The notes under the pieces were generated by a model. The model was not told the DNA's origin, ran no database searches, and saw nothing but the letters and a program-made list of their open reading frames with translations. The position numbers and the translations under genes were made by a program. DNA of 64,000 bases from RYN-230 sp963837335. GTDB lineage: Bacteria; Actinomycetota; Actinomycetes; Streptosporangiales; Streptosporangiaceae. Positions 57,574 to 64,000 of the stretch are shown piece by piece. The stretch is taken from contig CAWINS010000030.1 of assembly GCA_963837335.1 (NCBI GenBank), positions 1 to 64,000 of the forward strand, written 5' to 3'. The stretch's first letter is position 1. Each line of letters starts with the position of its first letter.

Positions 57574-58398
57574 TCAGTAGCGGGTGTGCGCGGGCCCGAT
57601 ACCCGGGGCCCGCGCGGCGATGTCGAATACGCACCCGGCCGGCATCAGGTGCAGCCGGACGTCGAACAAGGTGATCGGGTCGCAGTCGCCGGCCGCGTGC
57701 ACGACCGTGGACCGTTCGCCGTCGGCGACCGTGGCCACCCCGGTGCCGAGCACCTCGAAGGTGTCGCCATCGACCAGGATCGCGGTGTTCTCGTCGATGC
57801 CCACGCCGAGGTGATCCGGGTCGAGCGCGACCGCGCTCAGCAACCGCGGGAGCCGGCCACGCTCCGCGAAATGCATGTCGATGAGCAGCCTGGGCGCCAG
57901 CCCGAGCCCCGGCCCGGTCCGCACGGTGGCCGCCGAGACCTCCGGGCCCTCGCCGCCGAGGATCATCGTCCGGCCCATGGCGGTCGCGCCCGCGCTCGTG
58001 CCCGCGACCACCAGGCCGCGGCCGAGTCGCTCGCGGAGGACGTCATTGGCCCGCGAGCCGACCAGGGCCAGGATCCGGGACTGATCGCCGCCGCTGAAGA
58101 AGACCCCGGTGGAATCACGCAGCGCGGCGGCGGCGGCGTCGGAGTCGGCGTCCGCCCGGCCGCGCAGCCTGAGCTCCCGGGTCTGCCCGACGCCGAGCTT
58201 GCGGAAGACCTGCTCGTATTCGGCGTGTACCTCATCGGGGATGCCGGTCGCGGTGGTGACCAGGGTGATCCGGGCCTGGTCGCCGCCGCTCAGCTCGACG
58301 AACCGTTCCAGGACCCCGGTGCCGCAGCACCGGTCCTCCGCGCCGCCGATGATCAGCAGGCGGCCCGCTGGCACACCATTGTCCGCGTGCTCATCCAC
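57574..58398 (-). CDS. cphB: Cyanophycinase
   Basis: 274 residues, intact. Serine-type peptidase S51 that cleaves cyanophycin to beta-Asp-Arg dipeptides: LLIIGGAEDR, VTTATGIPDEVHAEYEQVFR, GVFFSGGDQSRIL, VVAGTSAGATAMGRTM (Ser nucleophile in GTSAGA), HFAERGRLPRLLSAV, LGVGIDENTAI. Cytoplasmic. GTG start at 58398 without a strong site. Encoded upstream of cphA on the same strand, the usual cphBA order. Confidence 0.96.
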   Translation of the reverse strand: MDEHADNGVPAGRLLIIGGAEDRCCGTGVLERFVELSGGDQARITLVTTATGIPDEVHAEYEQVFRKLGVGQTRELRLRGRADADSDAAAAALRDSTGVFFSGGDQSRILALVGSRANDVLRERLGRGLVVAGTSAGATAMGRTMILGGEGPEVSAATVRTGPGLGLAPRLLIDMHFAERGRLPRLLSAVALDPDHLGVGIDENTAILVDGDTFEVLGTGVATVADGERSTVVHAAGDCDPITLFDVRLHLMPAGCVFDIAARAPGIGPAHTRY

Positions 58399-58768
58399 GG
58401 TTGCGTTGTTACCCAGCGTTACACCTTCTGAACCAAACGTTCACATAACGCGCTGCCAGCTGGGCCGGTACACTGCGACCCGGTCGGCCCGGTAGCCGAA
58501 GCGCAAGCCGGTCCGCGCCGCGCTACGGCCCTGCTTCGTTCCCATCGTCCCGCGGGTGGATGCTCCGGGCCGGATAAGTCTCGCATCCGGTGTCATAATG
58601 GCCTGGGTAACGAGAGGGAACAATTGAGGTCATTTTTCGCGCGGTTTAATGAAGGTCGCGCGGGCCTATCCCGGAGAAGTCTTTACAATTCCCTCTAACG
58701 CCAATAAAACGCAAAGCTGCCCGGGAAGAGCCGGTGGTACCGGGCGCGGCGGGGACGGCGGCGAGGGG
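58399..58768. other. Intergenic region between cphB and the ANTAR gene
   Basis: No gene supported. Carries the cphB promoter side (A+T-rich near 58425-58445) and, near 58614-58695, an inverted repeat GAGGGAA/TTCCCTC with 68 bases between, enclosing two CGCGCG blocks. A CATAAT sequence at 58594-58599 could be a promoter element, but no matching upstream box is clear. Confidence 0.4.
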
Positions 58769-59641
58769 TCAGGCCTCGCCCCGGCTGCGCCGGGGCATCC
58801 GCCGCGGCATCGGCGGCTTGGCCAGCTCCTCGGGCAGGCGCAGCAGCGGGTTGGTCGCACTGGCGATCACCTGGCTGGCGGTTTCCATGATCCGCTGCCC
58901 GCGGGCCCGGGATGCGGACCTCAGCAGCTCGAAGGCCTGCCGGGGCCGGATCCGGTGCCGCTCCGCGAGCACGCCGATGGCCTGCTCCACGCGGACCCGC
59001 ACAGTCAGCGCGCGCTCCAGTTGCGCGACCGTCTCCTTGAGCTGCTCAGCCTCGCGCAATTGCTCGGCCTCGCGGATCTGGGCGGCGTCGCCCGGCCGGA
59101 AAGGAGTCTCTTCTGCCCGGTGCGTGTCCGCCCGGTGCGTGTCCGCCCGGTGCGCGCCGGCCCGGCTGATACTGGGCGGAGGGCTGGTCATCCCGCCGAG
59201 CTGGCCGGTGTTGTGGCGGGCCGCATCCCGGGGCGCCGGGGGTGCGGGGGCTGCGGAGTCCAGCTCGGCCTGCTCCTCTGCGGACAGTTCCGCGGCGAGC
59301 AGGTCGGCCAGGACCATGGCGCTGGTCAGGTCCGGTACTTCCTCATCGCCGACGCGCCAGCCCGTCGGGGTCCGCCGCGCGACCGCCTCCAGGGGGCCGG
59401 TGGGGCCGTCGGGGGCCGGGCCTGGGCCTGCCGTCCGGTCATCACCGGGGGATCCAGCCGCGTCGAAGCGATCGGTCATGCCCTGGCCATCCCCGGCCCC
59501 GGGCCGGCTTACACCGCGCTGGCCTGCACCTTCCAGGTCGGGGGTGTCCCGGGACGGTGCCGCGGCCTCGTCTGAGGGCAGCGCAGAACGGCCGGCGCGC
59601 GCACGCGCGTCAGCGCTTGATCGGTCGTGCCTGCCACTCAT
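58769..59641 (-). CDS. ANTAR domain protein (RNA-binding antiterminator type)
   Basis: 290 residues. A long disordered N-terminus (about 190 residues) includes HRADT repeats and a Glu/Gln-rich coiled segment (AEQLREAEQLKETVAQLERA). The C-terminal ANTAR three-helix domain follows: VRVRVEQAIGVLAERHRIRP, RQAFELLRSASRARGQRIME. ANTAR proteins bind paired RNA hairpins to prevent termination. No receiver, GAF or PAS input domain is visible. Its ATG overlaps the mycoredoxin stop (ATGA), so they are cotranslated. Confidence 0.88.
   Translation of the reverse strand: MSGRHDRSSADARARAGRSALPSDEAAAPSRDTPDLEGAGQRGVSRPGAGDGQGMTDRFDAAGSPGDDRTAGPGPAPDGPTGPLEAVARRTPTGWRVGDEEVPDLTSAMVLADLLAAELSAEEQAELDSAAPAPPAPRDAARHNTGQLGGMTSPPPSISRAGAHRADTHRADTHRAEETPFRPGDAAQIREAEQLREAEQLKETVAQLERALTVRVRVEQAIGVLAERHRIRPRQAFELLRSASRARGQRIMETASQVIASATNPLLRLPEELAKPPMPRRMPRRSRGEA
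59116..59160 (-). repeat. 15-bp tandem repeats in the ANTAR protein
   Basis: Three units of CCCGGTGCGTGTCCG (last diverged), encoding HRADT/HRAGA pentapeptides on the minus strand. Confidence 0.9.
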
Positions 59642-59913
59642 AAGTTCGCGGCGAGCCCGCGCAGCCTTTCCTTGACCTGGGCCGCCGACGGGTTCGTCAT
59701 CGCCGTCCCGTCGGAGAATACAACGGTGGGCACGGTCATGTTGCCGCCGTTGACGCTTATCACGAAGCTGGCCGCCGCCTCATCGCGCTCGATGTCGACT
59801 TCGGCTACCTCGATCCCGTCCCGGTTGAGTTGGCTCTTCAGCCGTCGGCAGAACGCGCACCACTGGGTCGTGTACATCGTCACGGTGGTGTCCATCGTCA
59901 CCGGCTCTGGCAC
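59638..59913 (-). CDS. mrx1: Mycoredoxin (glutaredoxin-like)
   Basis: 91 residues. Thioredoxin fold with active site WCAFC in YTTQWCAFCRRLKSQLNRDG, then VAEVDIERDEAAASFVISVN, GGNMTVPTVVFSDG, TNPSAAQVKERL. Mycoredoxins reduce mycothiol mixed disulfides in actinobacteria. GTG start at 59913 with GGGAGCGG upstream; an ATG six codons later is possible. Next to the divergent uvrD2 and near whiB7, as in mycobacteria. Confidence 0.93.
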   Translation of the reverse strand: MPEPVTMDTTVTMYTTQWCAFCRRLKSQLNRDGIEVAEVDIERDEAAASFVISVNGGNMTVPTVVFSDGTAMTNPSAAQVKERLRGLAANL

Positions 59914-60108
59914 GCAGCCGCTCCCATCGTCTTAGTAAGGTCCCGCAGTCTCAACACGCCGGAGGCGTGCTGGCTTCCCGATTCCGTCACCAGCCTGCGG
60001 GATCTGGTCAAATGCCCTGGTCAGCTACATAAAGACAAGTGCTGGCGGCCAGTGGCCGCGCCTCGTGTCGGCGGGATACGGGAGGATGGCGCGCACAGGA
60101 GGTAGGAC

Positions 60109-61962
60109 GTGCCAGTCGTGGATGAGCCCGTACCGGGCAAGCCAGGCGAACCATATCCCGGTCCGGCCGCGGCCCCAGACCCGGAGGCCGTGCTGGCCGC
60201 GCTGGACCCGGAGCAGCGGCAGGTGGCCCTGGCCACCACCGGGCCGGTGTGCGTGCTGGCCGGGGCGGGGACCGGCAAGACGCGCGCGGTCGCGCACCGG
60301 ATCGCCTATGCGGCGCTGACGGGCGTGGTGGATCCGGCCCACGTGCTCGCGGTGACGTTCACCACGCGGGCCGCGGGGGAGTTGCGGGCCCGGCTGGTCC
60401 AGCTGGCCGGCACCGGCGGCGGCCTGGAGCAGGTCCAGGCCCGCACCTTCCACTCGGCCGCGCTGCGCCAGCTGGTCCACTTCTGGCCCGCCACGGTGGG
60501 TGGCCGGCCTCCGGCCGTGCTCGCCTCCAAGGTGAGCCTGCTGGCCGAGGCGGCTCGCGGCCTGCGGGTGAGCGCCGGGGCCGCGGAATTGCGGGACGTC
60601 GCGTCAGAGATCGAGTGGGCCAAGTCGTCCCAGGTGCGGCCGGACGACTACCCCGGGGCGTCGGCCAAAGCGGCCCGGACCCCGCCGCTCGCCCCCGATG
60701 TGGTGGCCGGACTCTACGGCCGCTACGAGGATCTGCGCCGCGATCGTCACCTGGTGGACTTCGAGTCCGTGCTCGAGCTCACCGCGGCCATCCTCGCCGA
60801 GCACGGCCAGGCGGCCGCCGAGGTGAGGGACCGGTACCGCTACTTCGTTATCGATGAATACCAGGACGTCAACCCACTGCAGAAGCTGCTCCTGGACAGC
60901 TGGGCCGGGGATCGTGACGACGTGTGCGTGGTCGGGGATCCGCGGCAGACCATCTACTCGTTCGCCGGGGCCACCTCCGGGTTCCTGACCGGGTTCACCG
61001 CCGAGTTCCCCGACGCCACCGTGGTCAACCTCGTCCGCAACTACCGGTCCACGCCACAGATCATCGCGCTGGCGAATCAGCTGACCGGCGCGGCCGGGCC
61101 GCGGTCGCTGGCTGAGCAGCTGCGGGCCGGGGCGGGGCTGGGCGGATCCGGCCGGGCGCACCAGTCCGGGACCGGCCGCTCGGCGGCGCTGGTGGCCCAG
61201 CGGCCCGCGGGCCCGGCGGCCGAGTTCGCCGAGTACCCGGACGAGGAGGCGGAGGCGTCGGCGGTGGCCGCGCGGGTGGACGCGCTGCGGGCCGAGGGGG
61301 TGCCGCCCGGCCAGGTGGCGGTGCTGGTCCGGACCAACGCCCAGACGCTGGCGCTGGAACGCGCCCTGGCCGAACGGGGCGTGCCCTGCCAGGTGCGGGG
61401 GGCAGAGCGGTTCTTCGACCGGCCTGAGGTGCGTCAGGCGACCGGGCTGCTCCGTGCGGCGGCGAAATCGGTGTCGTCCGAGGCCAGCAGTGAGCCGCCG
61501 GCTGAGGTCCGGCACATTCTGGCCGGGCTGGGCCTCACCCGCGACGCCCCGGCCGGGCGCGGTGCCGCCCGGGAGCGCTGGGAGTCGCTCGAGGCGCTGG
61601 CCCAGCTGGCCACGGACTATTTCGCCGCCCATCCGGATGCCGCCCTGGGCGCGTTCGTCGGTGAGCTGGCCCGCCGCAGCTCCATCGAGCACGCCCCGGC
61701 CATCCAGGGGGTCACCCTGGCCTCGCTGCACGCGGCCAAGGGGCTGGAATGGGACGTGGTCTTCCTGCCCGGCCTGACCGAGGGGACGATGCCCATCGTG
61801 TACGCGCAGACCGACGAGGCGGTCGAGGAGGAGCGCCGGCTGCTGTACGTGGGCGTGACCCGGGCCCGGGAGCGGCTCTTCCTGTCCTGGTCGCTGGCGC
61901 GGTCCCCGGGGGGCCGCCGGACCCGCAAGCCGTCCCGGTTCCTCGCCCGGCTGCGACGCTAG
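60109..61962 (+). CDS. uvrD2: ATP-dependent DNA helicase UvrD2, short form
   Basis: 617 residues. Superfamily 1A motifs: Q motif LDPEQRQVAL, I AGAGTGKTRAVAHRI, Ia VTFTTRAAGELRAR, II VIDEYQDVNPLQ, III VGDPRQTIYSFAGAT, IV VNLVRNYRSTPQI, V VTLASLHAAKGLEWDVVFLP, VI RLLYVGVTRARERLFLSW. A 3'-5' helicase in repair. The protein ends just after motif VI with RRTRKPSRFLARLRR; the C-terminal HRDC domain of mycobacterial UvrD2 is absent. GTG start with AGGAGGT at 60098-60104. Confidence 0.95.
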   Translation: MPVVDEPVPGKPGEPYPGPAAAPDPEAVLAALDPEQRQVALATTGPVCVLAGAGTGKTRAVAHRIAYAALTGVVDPAHVLAVTFTTRAAGELRARLVQLAGTGGGLEQVQARTFHSAALRQLVHFWPATVGGRPPAVLASKVSLLAEAARGLRVSAGAAELRDVASEIEWAKSSQVRPDDYPGASAKAARTPPLAPDVVAGLYGRYEDLRRDRHLVDFESVLELTAAILAEHGQAAAEVRDRYRYFVIDEYQDVNPLQKLLLDSWAGDRDDVCVVGDPRQTIYSFAGATSGFLTGFTAEFPDATVVNLVRNYRSTPQIIALANQLTGAAGPRSLAEQLRAGAGLGGSGRAHQSGTGRSAALVAQRPAGPAAEFAEYPDEEAEASAVAARVDALRAEGVPPGQVAVLVRTNAQTLALERALAERGVPCQVRGAERFFDRPEVRQATGLLRAAAKSVSSEASSEPPAEVRHILAGLGLTRDAPAGRGAARERWESLEALAQLATDYFAAHPDAALGAFVGELARRSSIEHAPAIQGVTLASLHAAKGLEWDVVFLPGLTEGTMPIVYAQTDEAVEEERRLLYVGVTRARERLFLSWSLARSPGGRRTRKPSRFLARLRR

Positions 61963-61988
61963 CTCCCCGGGCGCGATACCGTGCCCGC

Positions 61989-62813
61989 GTGAGCAAGGCC
62001 CTGGACAGCTTGATCGACCTGCTGGATCTGGAGCAGATCGAGGTGAACATCTTCCGCGGCCGCAGTCCCAGCGACTGGCGGCAGCGGGTTTTCGGCGGCC
62101 AGGTCGCCGGCCAGGCGCTGGTCGCGGCCGGGCGGACGGTGCCCGCGGACCGTCCGGTGCATTCGCTGCACGCCTACTTCATCCGGCCCGGCGATCCGGC
62201 CGTCCCGATTGTCTACACGGTGGAGCGGGTCCGGGACGGCCGGTCCTTCACCACCCGCCGGGTCGCCGCCATCCAGCACGGAAAGACGATCTTCACGCTC
62301 TCCGCCTCGTTCCACCACCCCGAGCCCGGCGTGGAGCATGCCGAGGCCATGCCGCCGGTGCCAGCCGCCGAGTCCATCCCCCGGCCCGATCATGAGTACT
62401 TCACGGGCAATCCGATCGACCTGCGCTTCGTCGGGCCGGCCGGTGACGACCCGGCGGGCGTGCGGGTCGCGGGCACCGAGCACAACCTGGTCTGGCTGCG
62501 GGCCAACGGCGAGCTGCCGGACGACCCGCTGCTGCACGTGTGCCTGATGACCTACGCCTCCGACCTGACCCTGCTCGATTCGGTGCTGCGCCGGCACGGC
62601 CTGTCCTGGGCCGACGGCCAGACGAGCGGGGCCAGCCTGGATCACGCGATGTGGTTTCACCGGCCGTTCCGCGCTGACCGCTGGCTGCTGTATGACCAGG
62701 AATCCCCGACCGCGGCCGGGGCCCGGGGACTGGCCCGCGGCCAGGTCTTCACCGAAGAAGGCGAGCTGGTGGTGTCCGTCGTGCAGGAGGGCCTGGTCCG
62801 CACCGCGAGGTGA
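61989..62813 (+). CDS. tesB: Acyl-CoA thioesterase II
   Basis: 274 residues, double hotdog fold. FGGQVAGQALVAAGRTVPAD, HSLHAYFIRPGDPAVPIVY, RDGRSFTTRRVAAIQHGKTI, SLDHAMWFHRPFRADRWLLY, GLARGQVFTEEGELV; the catalytic Asp/Thr/Gln set expected for TesB lies in the C-terminal part. Hydrolyses acyl-CoA to free acid and CoA. GTG start 26 bases after uvrD2, so probably cotranscribed with it. Confidence 0.95.
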   Translation: MSKALDSLIDLLDLEQIEVNIFRGRSPSDWRQRVFGGQVAGQALVAAGRTVPADRPVHSLHAYFIRPGDPAVPIVYTVERVRDGRSFTTRRVAAIQHGKTIFTLSASFHHPEPGVEHAEAMPPVPAAESIPRPDHEYFTGNPIDLRFVGPAGDDPAGVRVAGTEHNLVWLRANGELPDDPLLHVCLMTYASDLTLLDSVLRRHGLSWADGQTSGASLDHAMWFHRPFRADRWLLYDQESPTAAGARGLARGQVFTEEGELVVSVVQEGLVRTAR

Positions 62814-62886
62814 GCCCGCCTGCGCATCCGCCCGGCGATCCAGCCCGGTACAGGCGGCCCGCCGGGCGGGGGTACAGAAGTCATCC

Positions 62887-62926
62887 AGAAAAAGAAGTTG
62901 CCCTCGCCGACCAGGGTCCTTAGGCT
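62887..62926 (+). promoter_or_regulatory. WhiB7-type autoregulatory promoter
   Basis: A-rich block AGAAAAAGAAG (62887-62897) directly before -35 TTGCCC (62898-62903), a 17-base spacer, and -10 TAGGCT (62921-62926). An AT-rich block just upstream of the -35 is the known binding signature for WhiB7 with its AT-hook at its own promoter. It lies about 500 bases upstream of whiB7, before the leader ORF. Confidence 0.75.
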
Positions 62927-62981
62927 TCTTCCTGTGTTGTTCAGTCAGCTTACGACGCCTTGACGGAAGGGGGTGGGCCAA

Positions 62982-63296
62982 GTGAATAGCAACGAGACCT
63001 TCGTTCCGGTCGCATCTCTGTGCGCCGGAATTTCTGCTGCGCCGCTGGGTGCCCACCCGTCCCTTGGTGTCCTGGCCACCTCTCGCACCGCAGATATCCG
63101 TGAGATGGCGCCTTCGCGCGCCGCCGCGGGTGTCCGCATGCCGTGGCTCAGCCAGGGGCCGGCGACGGTCAAGCCGCGCTCTGGCTACGCCCCGCGCAAG
63201 CAGGACAGCCCCGCTCAGACGTACGTCCACGCTATCGACGCTGTCGCCACCGGTGGCAGCCGAACGGGTTCGCACCCAGCCTGGGATCCGGTCTAA
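62982..63296 (+). CDS. Upstream leader ORF of whiB7
   Basis: 104 codons from a GTG at 62982, with GGAAGGGGG at 62965-62973; another GTG at 62973 is in frame. The peptide (MNSNETFVPVASLCAGISAA to GSHPAWDPV) has no domain. Its stop, TAA at 63294-63296, lies inside a hairpin and 26 bases before the attenuator stem. In mycobacteria and streptomycetes whiB7/wblC is controlled by a leader ORF whose stalled translation prevents premature termination; the arrangement here fits that. The ORF is probably a sensor rather than a functional protein. Confidence 0.7.
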   Translation: MNSNETFVPVASLCAGISAAPLGAHPSLGVLATSRTADIREMAPSRAAAGVRMPWLSQGPATVKPRSGYAPRKQDSPAQTYVHAIDAVATGGSRTGSHPAWDPV

Positions 63297-63305
63297 AAAG
63301 ACCGG
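63288..63305 (+). promoter_or_regulatory. Hairpin at the end of the whiB7 leader ORF
   Basis: CCGGTC (63288-63293), loop TAAAAA containing the leader stop codon, GACCGG (63300-63305). GGATCC on both sides (63284-63289 and 63309-63314) allows alternative pairing. A ribosome at the stop codon would block it. Confidence 0.55.
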
Positions 63306-63322
63306 CCTGGATCCCCAAAAGG

Positions 63323-63354
63323 CCGCGGACCCGCACCGGGTCCGCGGTCTTTGT
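63323..63354 (+). terminator. Intrinsic terminator/attenuator upstream of whiB7
   Basis: Perfect 11-bp stem CCGCGGACCCG (63323-63333) with CGGGTCCGCGG (63337-63347), three-base loop, then TCTTTGT. AAAA before the stem can extend pairing. It lies between the leader ORF and whiB7 (start 63422), the position of an attenuator. Confidence 0.8.
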
Positions 63355-63421
63355 CATGTCGGGCCCGCCGTTTTGTCAGACCCACGAGAGACGGTATGAC
63401 CAGGACGAGAGGGGTTGGACG

Positions 63422-63787
63422 ATGTACGGGCCCGGTACCGCCGCCGTTGCTGCGGGCACGGCGGGGTTCGAGGCGGTCTCCGCATCAGAATCCGTGCGAT
63501 CAGGATCAGGGCTGACTGAGGTCACCCGCGCTGTGGTGCCAGCGGCACGCAGCACGCAGCTGCCCTGCACGGAGGACCCGGAGCTGTTCTTCGCCGAGTC
63601 TCCGCAGGACGTGGAGTCGGCGAAGGCGCTCTGTGTCGATTGCGCCGCCAGGCTGGCGTGCCTGGCCGGGGCTATGGAGCGCCGCGAGCCCTGGGGCGTG
63701 TGGGGCGGTGAGCTGTTCTTGCGCGGACAGGTCGTGCCGCGCAAGAGGCCACGTGGTCGCCCGCGCAAAACCGAAGTGGCGGCCTGA
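63422..63787 (+). CDS. whiB7: Transcriptional regulator WhiB7
   Basis: 121 residues. Fe-S cluster Cys in LPCTEDPELFFAESPQD and KALCVDCAARLACLAGA (four in all), the EPWGVWGGELF turn, and the AT-hook RKRPRGRPRK that distinguishes WhiB7/WblC. It binds the primary sigma factor and activates intrinsic resistance to ribosome-targeting drugs. Located downstream of tesB and near uvrD2 and mycoredoxin as in mycobacteria. Own promoter, leader ORF and attenuator are visible upstream. Confidence 0.97.
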   Translation: MYGPGTAAVAAGTAGFEAVSASESVRSGSGLTEVTRAVVPAARSTQLPCTEDPELFFAESPQDVESAKALCVDCAARLACLAGAMERREPWGVWGGELFLRGQVVPRKRPRGRPRKTEVAA

Positions 63788-63832
63788 GTCAAGTCGTCGA
63801 TCTGTCAGTCAAGGAAGACGGGCGGTTGAGTC

Positions 63833-64000
63833 ATGCATCCGATCAACTATCCAGTAGAAAGGCACCGTGAACTGCTGGCCCAGGGGCGCCGGGACGCACA
63901 GGCCGCGCAGATCCGCGCGCTGCGCCGGGCGTCGCGCCGGGTGGACCGGGCGGCACGGCGCCTGGATCGCGCGAAGGCCTCGGCGAGGCAGTTGCGCAGC
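63833..64000 (+). CDS. Hypothetical basic helical protein, 3' end cut by window
   Basis: At least 56 residues from the ATG at 63833: MHPINYPVERHRELLAQGRR then a long Arg/Ala-rich helix (RRASRRVDRAARRLDRAKAS). The ribosome site is weak. No family recognised; a highly basic amphipathic helix is all that can be said. It starts 45 bases after whiB7 and may share its transcript. Confidence 0.6.
   Translation, partial: MHPINYPVERHRELLAQGRRDAQAAQIRALRRASRRVDRAARRLDRAKASARQLRS

Noticed and set aside
58649..59575. 308-codon plus-strand frame opposite the ANTAR gene
   Set aside because: Shadow frame; the ANTAR domain on the minus strand is clear.

Overview
The window is high-G+C DNA from an actinomycete-type (Actinomycetota) chromosome. 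Lineage markers are WhiB7 with its AT-hook, mycoredoxin beside UvrD2, a GlpX-type FBPase, DUF1707 and DUF6542 proteins, a one-TM Ser/Thr kinase, and the order fumarase - glpX - xseB/xseA - ispH - DUF6542 - ychF that actinobacteria share. Genus cannot be assigned from sequence alone. No rRNA, tRNA or CRISPR array was seen.

Layout. 1-3075: sugar ABC importer (lipoprotein SBP plus two permeases). 3669-10869: an envelope locus with two large paralogous membrane-anchored or secreted proteins of unknown function, an HtrA-fold protein that has lost its catalytic triad, and two TTG-start SLT-fold cell-wall hydrolases with matching leaders. 10930-14764: Ser/Thr kinase and class I fumarase. 15254-20664: ABC-2 exporter, MarR regulator and two MFS transporters, with palindromic candidate operators. 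20753-36371: mostly conserved housekeeping (DUF1707, glpX, TetR, xseB, xseA, ispH, DUF6542, rmuC, sigma/CU044_5270 pair, ychF). This block is interrupted by an IS remnant with perfect 22-bp ends and an acyltransferase/SGNH gene, and xseB and xseA are split onto opposite strands. 36347-36983: a small hicAB toxin-antitoxin cassette bounded by a 21-bp duplication of the ychF 3' end; the toxin has a premature stop. 38324-49946: a chromosomal TcpC/TcpE/VirB4/VirB6/NlpC-P60 secretion module without a visible relaxase, coupling protein or integrase. 50018-54731: two paralogous polytopic membrane proteins around a frameshifted GT2 glycosyltransferase. 54843-58398: intact cyanophycinase beside a broken cyanophycin synthetase. 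58769-64000: ANTAR protein, mycoredoxin, UvrD2, TesB thioesterase, and whiB7 with a recognisable autoregulatory promoter, upstream ORF and attenuator.

Two patterns cut across genes. First, 15-bp tandem repeats encoding pentapeptides sit in the disordered linkers of at least six unrelated proteins. Second, many reading frames break by one nucleotide (protease-like gene, GT2, cphA, transposase, several secretion genes). This is either real decay or residual assembly indels. The in-frame stops in hicA and cphA are not explained by indels.

The least explained parts are the 3669-10869 envelope locus and the hicAB cassette at ychF.
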